Part shown: positions 25,109 through 34,000 of the stretch, one piece after another
How the letters are laid out: every line of letters starts with the position of its first letter
Position numbering within the stretch: the stretch's first letter is position 1
Assembly: GCA_963678305.2 (NCBI GenBank)
Contig: CAXXVV010000006.1
Coordinates: 310,001 to 374,000, forward strand
Direction of reading: 5' to 3'
From: G963676655 sp963678305
Lineage (GTDB): Bacteria > Verrucomicrobiota > Lentisphaeria > Victivallales > Victivallaceae
DNA length: 64,000 nucleotides
Made by a program: the position numbers and the translations under genes
Notes under the pieces: generated by a model
Database searches by the model: none
What the model saw: only the letters and a program-made list of their open reading frames with translations
Told to the model about the DNA's origin: nothing

Positions 25109-27421
25109 TTATTTATTAGTTTTAATATAGAACCTGTCGACAAATATATTTTTGATTTTATTATCTTTACCCAATGGCATTATCCAGATGCGTGATTTAT
25201 CCGGGGTATATTTCGATGACTCCATAGCACTTCTTATCGGCATATCGAATGTGCGGTATTTATCATCCGGGATATCTCTACGGTATATTGTTTTACTTTC
25301 GGTTTTGACTCCAGGGCAGTAAAAGCCGAATTGGAAAACCGGGGCATCCTTTGACAGATTGTTACTTATATCACAGCGCACAACAACGTTTAAAGTATAA
25401 TTATCAGCTTTGGGAACTCTTTTACCTACCCGATACTGAGCAAGCCAGGTTCTATGATTGCCTTTTAGCTTTACCGCAAGGCCGTTTGACGCAGACTGGT
25501 CTTTTTCGATTTTCGTTCGGCCATAAAGCTGAACATCCAGTTCCTGAAAATCATACCATTGCTCAGATTTGATGTTTTTCGGGCCTTTCGGAGTCTCCGC
25601 TTCCAGTAAGTCCAGTACTTCGGTATAGTATTTGGGGTTTCTTGCTTCAGTGACCTGATATGGTTTCCAGATTTCAAATAATTGCTTTAAACCCTTTAAA
25701 GCTTCCTGACGGTTGGAATATCCAAGACAGGGAAGGATATTCCGGCTGCTGATATCTTTTCTAACGCTTAATTTCAATGTGGCATACAACAGGGGGATCT
25801 TTTCTCTTTGTACTCTGTCATGCAGTGCTTTGTTATTCTTTACCGCGTTTATGGCTTTGGCAAATAACATTGCGCCTTGTTCTAAAGTTTTTTCGTCAAG
25901 GAACCCCATTGATTTTTCGACAAGATTCAGTGTCCAGCTATCGCGTTTTGCCGCATTTTCCATAAGACGTAAATATTGTTTAAGGAATGGAGCCGCTTTC
26001 CCGTAATATCCAGTGAGATATTCATTTTCCAAATCATCATACTTTAATGCCGGATTCCAGAGTTTTTTTGCGATAATCCATGTTCTTAGTCCGACAAAGT
26101 CACCGATATTACAATGGCCGTCTCCCTGGATAAAAATTCCTTTTACACCGTGTTTGACAAAGTAATCAATATTTTTTGCTGCAACTGAATAGTTGGGGAA
26201 CGGTTGCAGGTAATCACGGAAAACCGCGTTATAATCCCAAACCCAGAAATCATTTCGCGGATTAAGCCTTCTCCAGTCATCGAAAAACTTTAATCTGGAT
26301 AAGTTGCTTTTTGAGTATGCCGGATTGTTCATCGCAAAGCGTGAAGTGCAGAATAGAATTGTTATATTGGGCGCGCATTTTATCTTTGTCGGGGGCTTCT
26401 GGGTATATTCATAAGGGAATACTACTATTTTGGCATTAGGAAAGCTCGTTGCGACATTCTCCGCAAGGTAGTTTGTGAATTTTACCATATTGGCTGAGTA
26501 GGCGTTTTCGTTTCTGGCTGTTTTCAGGCATTTGGGACAAAAACATCGTTTTCTCCCATCTCCATCAAGAGGTGAAACTGCGATGAACCGGGGCGGCTGT
26601 ACCTTTGCTAAAATCCTTTCGCATACTTTAACAGCCTCTTTCCACATTTCCTGATTGCTTTCACAGAGTTGTCCAGTGATACGTTTGGAATTTTTATTAA
26701 GACTATACCAGTCCGGATGATCTTTAAAATACTTGCGTGGTGAAATCAGATGAAAATAGGTATGAGCAGGACGAGGAACCACTGATAAACCGCCTCCAAG
26801 TTCAGGATGGACTTTTATTTTCTGATAAAAACCATGAGATTTAATTTTCGCCGCAAATTCCGGGTGTTGGTTGACGTCCCAGTAGTAGGTCATGCGGAAG
26901 TCCGTGAGTTTTGGGGTATAATCAAGATCGAGCCCTGATATTAAAATATTGTCTAATTTTGGAATAAATTCTTCGGAGGAAGTCCACCAGCGGCATCCGA
27001 CCACGTTTTCAAGGAATGTATATACAGCATAAAGAGTACCCCGAGGACGGCCGCCTGCTAGAATTAAATCGCCATTATCATTCTTTAATATTACCCTATC
27101 TGGTTCCATTGAGTTCCAGTCAATGTTTTTGAATAACGACTTCACATGATTTCCCGGCCCTATGTAGATTTTACGTCCGCCTGGCCTTGACTTTTCCGAT
27201 GTAGCGATATTCAATAAGACTCCTGTTGACTTCTTTAGATATTTACGCAACTCTTCCGCTGCTTTTGTTTCTGCGGGAATGGCCTTTTCACACAATACTA
27301 TTTCATATTCCGGGATACCGTCGCGGACCGCTGATATATTGTTTTGCTGTCCGAATAAGGGGATTGCTGCGAATATATATAATAGCCAAATGGAATTTAA
27401 TGCTTTCGTTATTTTATTCAT
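25109..27421 (-). CDS. Secreted DUF4838 protein, glycosidase-like
   Basis: 770 residues. Signal peptide to about residue 24 (ending LFGQ). Residues about 35-150 form an alpha/beta domain like the N-terminal domain of GH20 and alpha-glucuronidases (CEKAIPAETKAAEELRKYLKKSTG, RKIYIGPGN, LILAGGRPRGTLYAVYTFLENVVGCRWW). The central barrel region has the DUF4838 signatures CPKC and FCPKCLKTARNEN, PNAKIVVFPYEYTQKPP and GIFIQGDGHC. The C-terminal 170 residues look like a beta-sandwich binding domain. Enzyme activity is not established for the family. Last gene of cassette B. Confidence 0.8.
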   Translation of the reverse strand: MNKITKALNSIWLLYIFAAIPLFGQQNNISAVRDGIPEYEIVLCEKAIPAETKAAEELRKYLKKSTGVLLNIATSEKSRPGGRKIYIGPGNHVKSLFKNIDWNSMEPDRVILKNDNGDLILAGGRPRGTLYAVYTFLENVVGCRWWTSSEEFIPKLDNILISGLDLDYTPKLTDFRMTYYWDVNQHPEFAAKIKSHGFYQKIKVHPELGGGLSVVPRPAHTYFHLISPRKYFKDHPDWYSLNKNSKRITGQLCESNQEMWKEAVKVCERILAKVQPPRFIAVSPLDGDGRKRCFCPKCLKTARNENAYSANMVKFTNYLAENVATSFPNAKIVVFPYEYTQKPPTKIKCAPNITILFCTSRFAMNNPAYSKSNLSRLKFFDDWRRLNPRNDFWVWDYNAVFRDYLQPFPNYSVAAKNIDYFVKHGVKGIFIQGDGHCNIGDFVGLRTWIIAKKLWNPALKYDDLENEYLTGYYGKAAPFLKQYLRLMENAAKRDSWTLNLVEKSMGFLDEKTLEQGAMLFAKAINAVKNNKALHDRVQREKIPLLYATLKLSVRKDISSRNILPCLGYSNRQEALKGLKQLFEIWKPYQVTEARNPKYYTEVLDLLEAETPKGPKNIKSEQWYDFQELDVQLYGRTKIEKDQSASNGLAVKLKGNHRTWLAQYRVGKRVPKADNYTLNVVVRCDISNNLSKDAPVFQFGFYCPGVKTESKTIYRRDIPDDKYRTFDMPIRSAMESSKYTPDKSRIWIMPLGKDNKIKNIFVDRFYIKTNK

Positions 27422-27487
27422 GCTTCAGGTGTAATTTATTAATATCTGTTGTTTGAATTTGATTTATATTTTAAGTACATGTTGAGA

Positions 27488-28192
27488 TCATTGCATGATC
27501 CAGTCTTTGGTGAAAGTCCTGAAGTATCTTATTTCCTTAACGTTGCCTTCTTTGAAGAGGAAATTACTGCTGAGAGAATGTCGATATTGAGGAAACCTGC
27601 TGGCGTTTGCGGTTGCATCGTTAGCAGGATTCCCGGCCCAAATGGCGTTATTATCGTAATTTGCAGTGTTGAAACCCCATCCGTAAAGACCGGAGAAGTT
27701 ACAGAGTTTTCCTTCGTACATAATGATTGATTTCGGGGTTATTTTCCTCATTGCTTTTGGATCTGAATTGCCGGGACTGGCCAAACCTCCAAAAATATCT
27801 CCATGAGTCCACCATGTTGCAAAGCCGGTGGTGTTGTACGAGGTGCCGACGGGAGCTCCCGGAGTTCCTTCACAAGGCAAGGTCGATGGGCATATATACA
27901 CTCCCTGATGATAGTTGGTCGGAAATTTCTGGGGAATGTAATTGCATTTCACAGAGAGTCGCCACGCCCATATTCGACCTTCTGTGTATACCGGCGGAGC
28001 ATACCCGTTGAAGTCAGTTTCATACAGAGAAATACCTAAATATATCTGTTTATAGTTTGATTTGCATAAAGTGGATTTTGCTTTTTCCCTTGCTTTATTC
28101 AGAGCGGGTAGCAGCATTGACGCAAGTATTGCTATGATTGCAATTACTACAAGCAATTCTATTAGTGTGAAATTCTTGTTTTGCGGACTCAT
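27488..28192 (-). CDS. Pseudopilin-like protein B
   Basis: 234 residues. NKNFTLIELLVVIAIIAILASMLLPALNKAREKAK at the N-terminus; the residue before the cleavage site is Asn7. The body has KQIYLGISLYETDFNGYAPP. The C-terminal motif is a variant: RHSLSSNFLFKEGNVKEI, with KEG in place of the usual xDG. AGGAGAG precedes the ATG. It lies 22 bases after the LacI gene and 66 bases before the DUF4838 gene. Confidence 0.9.
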   Translation of the reverse strand: MSPQNKNFTLIELLVVIAIIAILASMLLPALNKAREKAKSTLCKSNYKQIYLGISLYETDFNGYAPPVYTEGRIWAWRLSVKCNYIPQKFPTNYHQGVYICPSTLPCEGTPGAPVGTSYNTTGFATWWTHGDIFGGLASPGNSDPKAMRKITPKSIIMYEGKLCNFSGLYGWGFNTANYDNNAIWAGNPANDATANASRFPQYRHSLSSNFLFKEGNVKEIRYFRTFTKDWIMQ

Positions 28193-28214
28193 TTTTCTCT
28201 CCTTCTACTATTGT

Positions 28215-29237
28215 TTATTTTATGTTTTCAACGGAATTCCGTATGAGTAATTTAACTGGAATCTCAATTTGTTTGACTTTCTGATTTCCTTTTAGATTAT
28301 GGAATAAAACCTCTGCTGCTTTCCGGCCCATGCCTGAAAAATCCTGCGCAACAGTCGTCAGGGCGGGATTTGCCAATGCTGAAAAATCCAGACCTCCATA
28401 GCCGATAATTGAAATATCTCGTGTAATATGCAACCCAAGCTCTGATATAATATTCATTGTCTTCATTGCTATCATGTCACTACCGCAAAAAATGGCTGAT
28501 GGTTGGAATTTTTTTATATATTCTGAGACTTCTTTTCTGAAAAATTTGGAGATCAAATAGGCATCATCACTAACTTCAAGGATATTTTCATGGTCAACAA
28601 AATTATTAATACTTTTTATCGCTTCCATGTAACCGTCATATCTGATTTTTGCGAATCCGCGGGTAAGACTGTTGGTTATATGACCGATTCTGCGATGACC
28701 TTGTGATATTAAGTATTCCGTGGCCATTTTCGCTCCTTCAAAATCGTCACATATTACTCTGGAACACCAATTATGATGGAAACTGCTGTCAACCAGGACC
28801 ATTGAAATATTATTGGGCTTAAGTTCGTTGTTGAGAATTTTTAATCCATTTTCAGGAATAGAACGGCAAATCACTCCGGCAAGCCGCTGTTCGACACACT
28901 GTCTAGCGACATTCATTACGTTTTGATCGTCAAGCAGTTCTATCGGAAGCAGTTTTATCATGTAATTATTTTTTGCAGCAACATCGTTTATGCCTTTAAT
29001 TATTTCCATGCAGTACCCGCTGTACAGTCCCCCGATGACTCCGATTACGTTGGTTTTGCCGGTCTTCATCGATTGGGCGATCGCGTTGCGCCGGTAGCCG
29101 AGTTTCTCCGCTATGGCTATTACTTTACTGCAGGTTTCCTGATTGATTCTGGCTTTTTCCTGTTTGCCGTTCAAAACATAGGAGACAGTCCCTTTACTGA
29201 CTCCCGCTTGATCCGCTATATCCTGCATGGTTATCAT
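28215..29237 (-). CDS. LacI-family regulator, cassette B
   Basis: 340 residues, clearly a paralogue of the cassette A regulator (shared AEKLGYRRNAIAQSMKTGKTNVIG and CMEIIKGIN). The helix-turn-helix reads MQDIADQAGVSKGTVSYVLNG; one recognition-helix residue differs (VSKGT for VSRGT). The sensor domain carries VICRSIPENGLKIL, IFCGSDMIAMKT and ISIIGYGGLDFS. It has its own pair of operator-like repeats upstream (29262-29302), with the same spacing logic but different sequence from those of cassette A. Confidence 0.93.
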   Translation of the reverse strand: MITMQDIADQAGVSKGTVSYVLNGKQEKARINQETCSKVIAIAEKLGYRRNAIAQSMKTGKTNVIGVIGGLYSGYCMEIIKGINDVAAKNNYMIKLLPIELLDDQNVMNVARQCVEQRLAGVICRSIPENGLKILNNELKPNNISMVLVDSSFHHNWCSRVICDDFEGAKMATEYLISQGHRRIGHITNSLTRGFAKIRYDGYMEAIKSINNFVDHENILEVSDDAYLISKFFRKEVSEYIKKFQPSAIFCGSDMIAMKTMNIISELGLHITRDISIIGYGGLDFSALANPALTTVAQDFSGMGRKAAEVLFHNLKGNQKVKQIEIPVKLLIRNSVENIK

Positions 29238-29261
29238 ATATAATTTCTCTTTTTGATAGTT

Positions 29262-29302
29262 GCTTAATCGGTTGTGCTGTTATATAGCTTAATCGGTTGT
29301 GC
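29262..29302. promoter_or_regulatory. Paired operator candidates, cassette B
   Basis: GCTTAATCGGTTGTGC is present twice without mismatch, at 29262-29277 and 29287-29302, 25 bp apart. It shares GCTTA, the central CG and TTGTG with the cassette A operators. The upstream copy covers the spacer and part of the -10 box. Confidence 0.75.
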
Positions 29303-29314
29303 AGGAAAAGTCAA
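29286..29314 (-). promoter_or_regulatory. Promoter of cassette B
   Basis: Minus strand: -35 TTGACT (29309-29314), 17-base spacer, -10 TAAGCT (29286-29291). Same geometry and -10 as in cassette A. Confidence 0.6.
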
Positions 29315-29368
29315 CCCCTGTTTTGCAAAAAAAACAAATTTTTTTTTAAGAACAGGATAAAAGAAAAA

Positions 29369-29563
29369 GGACCAGATGGATAAACTAGTGTCCAGTTTCA
29401 CGATGAATTTAATACCAAGTCTGGTTATTTTATGGCTTTTCTTCATAAAATAAAGTTTACATAACGCTGCTATGCCGTACTTTATTTTATTTTGAAACCG
29501 CCAAAAAATTCCGGCGACTTATATTAAATATCACCTGAAACTAAACACTAGTCCATCTGGTCC
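29369..29563. repeat. MITE-like element with terminal inverted repeats
   Basis: 195 bp bounded by imperfect inverted repeats: 29369-29400 (GGACCAGATGG..ACTAGTGT..AGTTTCA) and 29536-29563, whose reverse complement reads GGACCAGATGGACTAGTGT, TTAGTTTCA. Inside is a second, perfect 12-bp inverted repeat, ATAAAATAAAGT (29445-29456) and ACTTTATTTTAT (29479-29490). No open frame of note. It lies between the cassette B promoter and the dehydrogenase pair and could also act as a transcription barrier. Confidence 0.55.
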
Positions 29564-29599
29564 ACAAAGTCCACTGAATCAAAAACGGCAGGTTAGAGT

Positions 29600-30625
29600 T
29601 TAATCGGCGATTTTCAAAAGCGACTTGACCACTGCGCCGGATTTGACGGCGTCGAATGCGATATCGAAATTGTTGAGCGAGAATTCGTGCGTCATCAGCA
29701 GATCGACCGGGATTTTACCCAGCGATATCATTCGGCAGGCCCAGTCGTAGGCAAGGTGTTCTTCGGCCGGCTGCATGGATATATTGAAAATACCGCACAT
29801 CGGAACTTCATAAGCCAGTCCCTCCGGAACGCCGTAGACACAAGCCGATCCGTTTGGCGCCAGACAATTGACAATCTGTTGCATTACCGCACGACTGCCG
29901 ACCGCTTCCGCCGCCAGATCAGCCTTGCGTCCGGTCAGGCGCACCAGTTCTTCCGCCGGATCGACTTCGGTTGAGTTGATAACGAAGTCGGCGGCAATCG
30001 CCAATGCCTGGTCCAGGCGTTCCTTGCGGCGCCCGACCACGGTAACGGTTTTTGCTCCGGCCATTTTCCACCACAACGCGATGGTCAAGCCGGCGATGCC
30101 GGTGCCGAACACGATCGCATTCTTACCGGCGGCGGGAGGACAATGCCAGGTCCAGCTTGCGGTCTCAGCAAGTGATATTGCAAGAACCGCCTCTTTGACG
30201 GAAACTCCGGCCGGGACGACATTCTGGCGCAAGGCGGTATAATCTTCCGCCAGGGCTGCGTCGCCGTCATCGATCTTTGCCTGACGGTCGATAATGGTGC
30301 CGTATTCAGCAAAGCCTCCCCAGCCGCTGGCGTAGCCGTCGCGGGATTGTCCGGGTTGAATGCCGTAAGCCCGGGTTACCAGATCGCCGGGTTTGATGTA
30401 TTTTACTTTGGACCCGATCTCGACCACTTCGCCGATCGATTCATGTCCGAGGACACAGGGATAAACGCTGTGGTACGGTTGCGTTCCGGCGATTATTTCC
30501 CGGTCGGTGGTGGAGCATATTCCACACGCTTTTATCTTTGCCAGCACCTCGTAATCGCCGATGGACGGCTCAGATATTTCAGCCAAAGCCAGAGTATGTT
30601 CCGTTGTTACGGTTAATGCTTTCAT
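29600..30625 (-). CDS. Zinc-type medium-chain dehydrogenase/reductase
   Basis: 341 residues of the MDR superfamily, NAD(P)-dependent sugar or polyol dehydrogenases. Seen: ACGICSTTD with C34 and C37, the GHE motif (G60 H61 E62), GDLV, the Rossmann motif FGTGIAGLTIALW near 172-184, and VVGRRKERLDQA. C37, H61 and E62 match the usual catalytic zinc positions. The structural-zinc four-Cys loop was not seen. Its start codon overlaps the stop codon of the upstream dehydrogenase (TAATG), so the pair is translationally coupled. Confidence 0.85.
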   Translation of the reverse strand: MKALTVTTEHTLALAEISEPSIGDYEVLAKIKACGICSTTDREIIAGTQPYHSVYPCVLGHESIGEVVEIGSKVKYIKPGDLVTRAYGIQPGQSRDGYASGWGGFAEYGTIIDRQAKIDDGDAALAEDYTALRQNVVPAGVSVKEAVLAISLAETASWTWHCPPAAGKNAIVFGTGIAGLTIALWWKMAGAKTVTVVGRRKERLDQALAIAADFVINSTEVDPAEELVRLTGRKADLAAEAVGSRAVMQQIVNCLAPNGSACVYGVPEGLAYEVPMCGIFNISMQPAEEHLAYDWACRMISLGKIPVDLLMTHEFSLNNFDIAFDAVKSGAVVKSLLKIAD

Positions 30626-31653
30626 TATTTACTTCTCCAGTCAAACAGAATTCCCAGGAATTCTTCTTTGTTTTCGTCGATCATTTTGAACATATCCGCG
30701 GCTTGTTCCGGTTTGACTATATGGCTGATCATCTTTTCATTGTCAAGCAGCCCTTTTGATACCAGACGCATGGCCGCACCGGTGGCCACCCCGGTATGAG
30801 CGCAGGGGAAATAACAGGTAGGCAGACGTTGATGAAATATATTGAGGTCAAGTTCGGATGGCGGCGGATACCAGCCCTGGAATACGAATTTACCGAACAG
30901 TTTCAGGGCCGGGAATATTTTATTGACGATCGCCGGGATGCTGGCGGTGTCGATGATGATGTCAAACCCCTTGCCGCAGGTTACTTCATTGGCAACATTC
31001 AGGACATCTTCCTTGCCGGCGTCGATAACCCGGTCGATCTGGTATGCCGACGCCAGTTTCAGACGATTTTCCTTGATGTCGGATGCGGCCACATAAGCGC
31101 CTTTCAATTTGCAGATCTGTGCGGCAAACTGACCGATGATGCCAAGACCGTTGACCAGCACTTTAGAGCCGGTCGGAATCTCCGCCATATCGATCCCGCG
31201 CAACGCTACGGCACAGAGCTGAGTCAATGCTACAGATTCAGGCGAACAGTTTTCCGGAACGACTTCGCAACGCATACAGTTGAAGCCACCTTCCTCCCAA
31301 TCGACGCCGTTGCAGACATCCACCAGAGCGTGAGAAAGGTGGGTGCCCATCCAGGTTTTGTCGAAGCCATGGGGCAGGGTGCTGTTCATGAAGTTGACCC
31401 GGTCGCCGACTTTGTAGCCGCGGGCCGCTGCGTCGGTTCCGACTTCAATAACTTTGCCGATGCCCATATAACCCAGAACGCTCGGAAAGCCGATCTCTGC
31501 GCGTTTGCCGATGTAGGCCCAGCGTTCAGTGCCGACTGAAATGGCGCTGACTTCGTTCTCGACCAGAATCTCACAGGGACGCATCGACGGTAGTTCAAGT
31601 TCCTGTATCCCGACCTGGCGTACTCCTTCCAGGACGATTGCTTTTGTTTTCAT
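30625..31653 (-). CDS. Medium-chain dehydrogenase/reductase
   Basis: 342 residues, MDR superfamily, distantly related to its neighbour. N-terminal GroES-like domain (CEILVENEVSAISVGTERW, GYMGIGKVIEVG, GYKVGDRVNF), Rossmann motif LVNGLGIIGQFAAQICKLKGA, and DIKENRLKLA that should bind the cofactor ribose. The usual catalytic Cys position is replaced by a Ser/Val segment (SAISVGTE), as in zinc-free bacteriochlorophyllide-dehydrogenase-like members. AAGGA before the ATG. With the next gene and the divergent AraC regulator it suggests oxidation and reduction of a free sugar. Confidence 0.82.
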   Translation of the reverse strand: MKTKAIVLEGVRQVGIQELELPSMRPCEILVENEVSAISVGTERWAYIGKRAEIGFPSVLGYMGIGKVIEVGTDAAARGYKVGDRVNFMNSTLPHGFDKTWMGTHLSHALVDVCNGVDWEEGGFNCMRCEVVPENCSPESVALTQLCAVALRGIDMAEIPTGSKVLVNGLGIIGQFAAQICKLKGAYVAASDIKENRLKLASAYQIDRVIDAGKEDVLNVANEVTCGKGFDIIIDTASIPAIVNKIFPALKLFGKFVFQGWYPPPSELDLNIFHQRLPTCYFPCAHTGVATGAAMRLVSKGLLDNEKMISHIVKPEQAADMFKMIDENKEEFLGILFDWRSK

Positions 31654-31913
31654 TTTCTAATCCTTATTTTGTTTTTTATGGTTTGTATTTTAATGAAATC
31701 ACTAAAAATCAATATACTACTTCCCGGGAGCGCGGACGAGACGTCCGCGCTCCCGGGGACTTCATACTGATTGCTTTTCAATACCCATGGAAAAACCCAA
31801 AGAGCCATTTTTATAAACTTTCGATTAGTATAATTTAGTTTTTAACTTATATTAAGATAATAGTTGATTTAGTATAAAACAAGAATACTATTTTATCAAT
31901 AATAGGACATATT
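31654..31913. other. Divergent intergenic region between dehydrogenases and AraC gene
   Basis: About 260 bases. It contains the long perfect hairpin at 31723-31757. Close to the AraC start, TTAGTATAA occurs at 31825-31833 and 31869-31877, 44 bp apart (about four helical turns), a candidate AraC-type site. No clear -35/-10 pair was placed. Confidence 0.45.
31723..31757. repeat. Perfect 16-bp hairpin, G+C rich
   Basis: CCCGGGAGCGCGGACG (31723-31738), loop AGA, then the exact reverse complement (31742-31757). It stands out from A/T-rich flanks, which suggests an inserted mobile repeat unit rather than a local regulatory fold; without a T-run it is not a standard terminator. Confidence 0.8.
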
Positions 31914-32771
31914 ATGCATTCTGGTGTTTTGCAGCGGATAAATCCGGTTACCGGGACGATATGGCACGGGGTGGCGGAAGCCGGCTGGATAGAGCCGAAC
32001 CGCATTCTCTTCAATCATGAGTTGATCTATTTCGCCTCGGGAGAAGGCAGGATCATTACCGGGAAAGGGACGTTCGAGTGTCGCGCCGGCAGCTTGGTCA
32101 TATTGCCGCCGATGCTGCAGCATTGTACGATTGTCGAATGTGGTAAAGCGGAACGCTATTGTGTCCATTTTGACTGGGAACCGGCTAATGAAATCGCTGG
32201 TTTGCCGTATGTCTTTACCGATAATACGCAGGGGATTCATGACGCGGTGTACAACTTGACGCCTGAATGGGTTCCGCTTGAACTTCCGACTCATCGAATT
32301 ACCTCCGATCCGGCCCGGTTTAGTGAACTGCTTGGCAGGATTGTCCGTTTCCGGGATTCGGACCCGTTCTGTGAGTTCCGTCGCAAAGGTTTATTTATTG
32401 AATTGCTCAGTGTGTTTTTTGACGATCGCCGCCCGGAAGAGAACATAGTCCAGCATTCAAGGACGCTGTTGATGGGGAAAGGGTATATTGATACCTATTA
32501 CGCAAATCCCGGGTTGAACGTACTCAAAGTAGCCGAAAGCTGTAGCGTGACGGAAAATCATCTGTGTAAAATATTCAGATCTGAATTAAACATCTCTCCG
32601 CTTGAATATCTCAACCAGAAACGCCTGGAATATGCCGGAAAATTATTGCAAAGCTCATCGATGACCATCGCGGAAATCGCTTTTGAATCAGGTTTTGCCA
32701 GTCCCAATTATTTTTCCCGCATCTTCAAGAAGAAGTACGGCGTCGCCCCGTCCGCTTTCGCAACCAGCTGA
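31914..32771 (+). CDS. AraC-family regulator with cupin-type sensor
   Basis: 285 residues. The N-terminal part (about 1-150) is a cupin-like sugar-sensing domain (LIYFASGEGRIITGKGTFECRAGSLVILPP). The C-terminal 100 residues hold the two helix-turn-helix units: LNVLKVAESCSVTENHLCKIFRSELNISPLEYL and MTIAEIAFESGFASPNYFSRIFKKKYGVAPSAF. Likely an activator for the divergent dehydrogenase pair. No strong ribosome binding site before the ATG at 31914. Confidence 0.92.
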   Translation: MHSGVLQRINPVTGTIWHGVAEAGWIEPNRILFNHELIYFASGEGRIITGKGTFECRAGSLVILPPMLQHCTIVECGKAERYCVHFDWEPANEIAGLPYVFTDNTQGIHDAVYNLTPEWVPLELPTHRITSDPARFSELLGRIVRFRDSDPFCEFRRKGLFIELLSVFFDDRRPEENIVQHSRTLLMGKGYIDTYYANPGLNVLKVAESCSVTENHLCKIFRSELNISPLEYLNQKRLEYAGKLLQSSSMTIAEIAFESGFASPNYFSRIFKKKYGVAPSAFATS

Positions 32772-32819
32772 TTCTCCAGACACGTAATACAAAAAAACAA
32801 TATTTATAAATTTCCAGTA

Positions 32820-32848
32820 TTGACAAAAAGAAGAACATCATGTATAAT
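32820..32848 (+). promoter_or_regulatory. Consensus promoter of cassette C
   Basis: TTGACA (32820-32825), 17-base spacer, TATAAT (32843-32848): a perfect vegetative (sigma-70 type) promoter. Such strength fits a promoter kept off by a repressor. Confidence 0.9.
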
Positions 32849-32900
32849 TGGTTTATACGTGATATTAAATTGGTTTGTTAATATGGGATTATTGGTTTAT
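32842..32900. promoter_or_regulatory. Three operator-like repeats at 22-bp spacing, cassette C
   Basis: ATTGGTTT(A/G)T occurs at 32847-32856, 32869-32878 and 32891-32900, exactly 22 bp apart. The first lies within the palindrome GTATAA-TTGGT-TTATAC (32842-32858), which covers the -10 box. Best explained as binding sites of the regulator encoded just downstream. Confidence 0.75.
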
Positions 32901-32918
32901 TATTAAGGTTTGAAATAT

Positions 32919-33983
32919 ATGAACAAGGCATTGCAAGTAAAAGAAATTCTAGATAAATATATCTTACGTCAGCGTATGGCCAAGCAGTTTCGCCTGCCTC
33001 CGGAGAGAGAACTTGCGGATCAGTTGGGATATTCACGCTCCACTATCGGCAAAGCGCTGGGTACGCTTGAGGGCGAAGGTGTGATTGTTCGAAAAAAAGG
33101 GTCTGGGACATTCATTACGAACATGTACAAAGATCGGGCGATGACTATAGCATTAGTTATGCGAACCGCTTATCACTGTACCGACACCCATTTTCGTCTT
33201 ATAGTCGACGAAGTATCAAAATACGCTGAAAAGAATAACATTTTTATTCAAATTTTTGACCGTCTTACCGACATGTTCAAAGAAGATCCGGTTAATAATT
33301 CATTGATTCAGGCAATTAACACCGGCAGTGTTGACGGTGTATTAATTGCCAGCCGGATGCCGTTGAGTATTCTTAATCGCCTTGGCAATATTTGCCCGGC
33401 AGTTTCCATAAATAACGTATTCGGTGACGGCAGCGAAATTCCCTGTGTTTCATGCGATTATTTTCGAGTGGGATTCCTGGCCGGTAAGCATTTGCTCGAA
33501 AAAGGGCATCGCAGAGTTGCTTACCTGGCGGAAAACCTGTCTCATCCGGAATCAACGTTTGATCTATCCGGTTTCAGATCAGCATTCGAGTTGGTTGGAG
33601 TCGACATAACAGATGATGATGTACTTGAGACGAAACAAAATGTGAATATATTTGAAAAACGGGTTGCCGACTTCTTCAGACATTCCAGTTATACAGCTTG
33701 TTTTGTAAGGAGTTCCAGCCATGTGTCGAAAATGATTTCGGTCTTAAACAAAAATGGGATAACAGTTCCTGATGATTTATCTGTGATCTCAACCGGTAAT
33801 TACAGTAACTGGCAGGTAAACAAGGCGAAACTTACGGTTATTGATAACCGTTTATCGGAAATGTGCCATGCAGGTTTACAAATGGTTCAGGAAATCATTA
33901 AAAATAAAAAAATAGATGGAGGATTGAAACTATTGAGCCCGAAAATCATTGAAAACGGTTCCGTAATTAGTCTTAACAAATAA
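32919..33983 (+). CDS. GntR-headed transcriptional regulator with LacI-type sensor
   Basis: 354 residues from the ATG at 32919, chosen for the AAGG ten bases upstream (a TTG at 32910 is in frame). Residues 1-70 are a winged helix of the GntR type (LPPERELADQLGYSRSTIGKALGTLEGEGVIVRKKGSGTFI). The rest is a periplasmic-binding-protein-like sensor (VDGVLIASRMP, HLLEKGHRRVAYLAENLSHP, VPDDLSVISTGNYSNW). This is the arabinose-repressor (AraR) architecture. It probably represses its own strong promoter through the three repeats upstream. Confidence 0.9.
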   Translation: MNKALQVKEILDKYILRQRMAKQFRLPPERELADQLGYSRSTIGKALGTLEGEGVIVRKKGSGTFITNMYKDRAMTIALVMRTAYHCTDTHFRLIVDEVSKYAEKNNIFIQIFDRLTDMFKEDPVNNSLIQAINTGSVDGVLIASRMPLSILNRLGNICPAVSINNVFGDGSEIPCVSCDYFRVGFLAGKHLLEKGHRRVAYLAENLSHPESTFDLSGFRSAFELVGVDITDDDVLETKQNVNIFEKRVADFFRHSSYTACFVRSSSHVSKMISVLNKNGITVPDDLSVISTGNYSNWQVNKAKLTVIDNRLSEMCHAGLQMVQEIIKNKKIDGGLKLLSPKIIENGSVISLNK

Positions 33984-34000
33984 ATAAGGAAAATGGAAAA

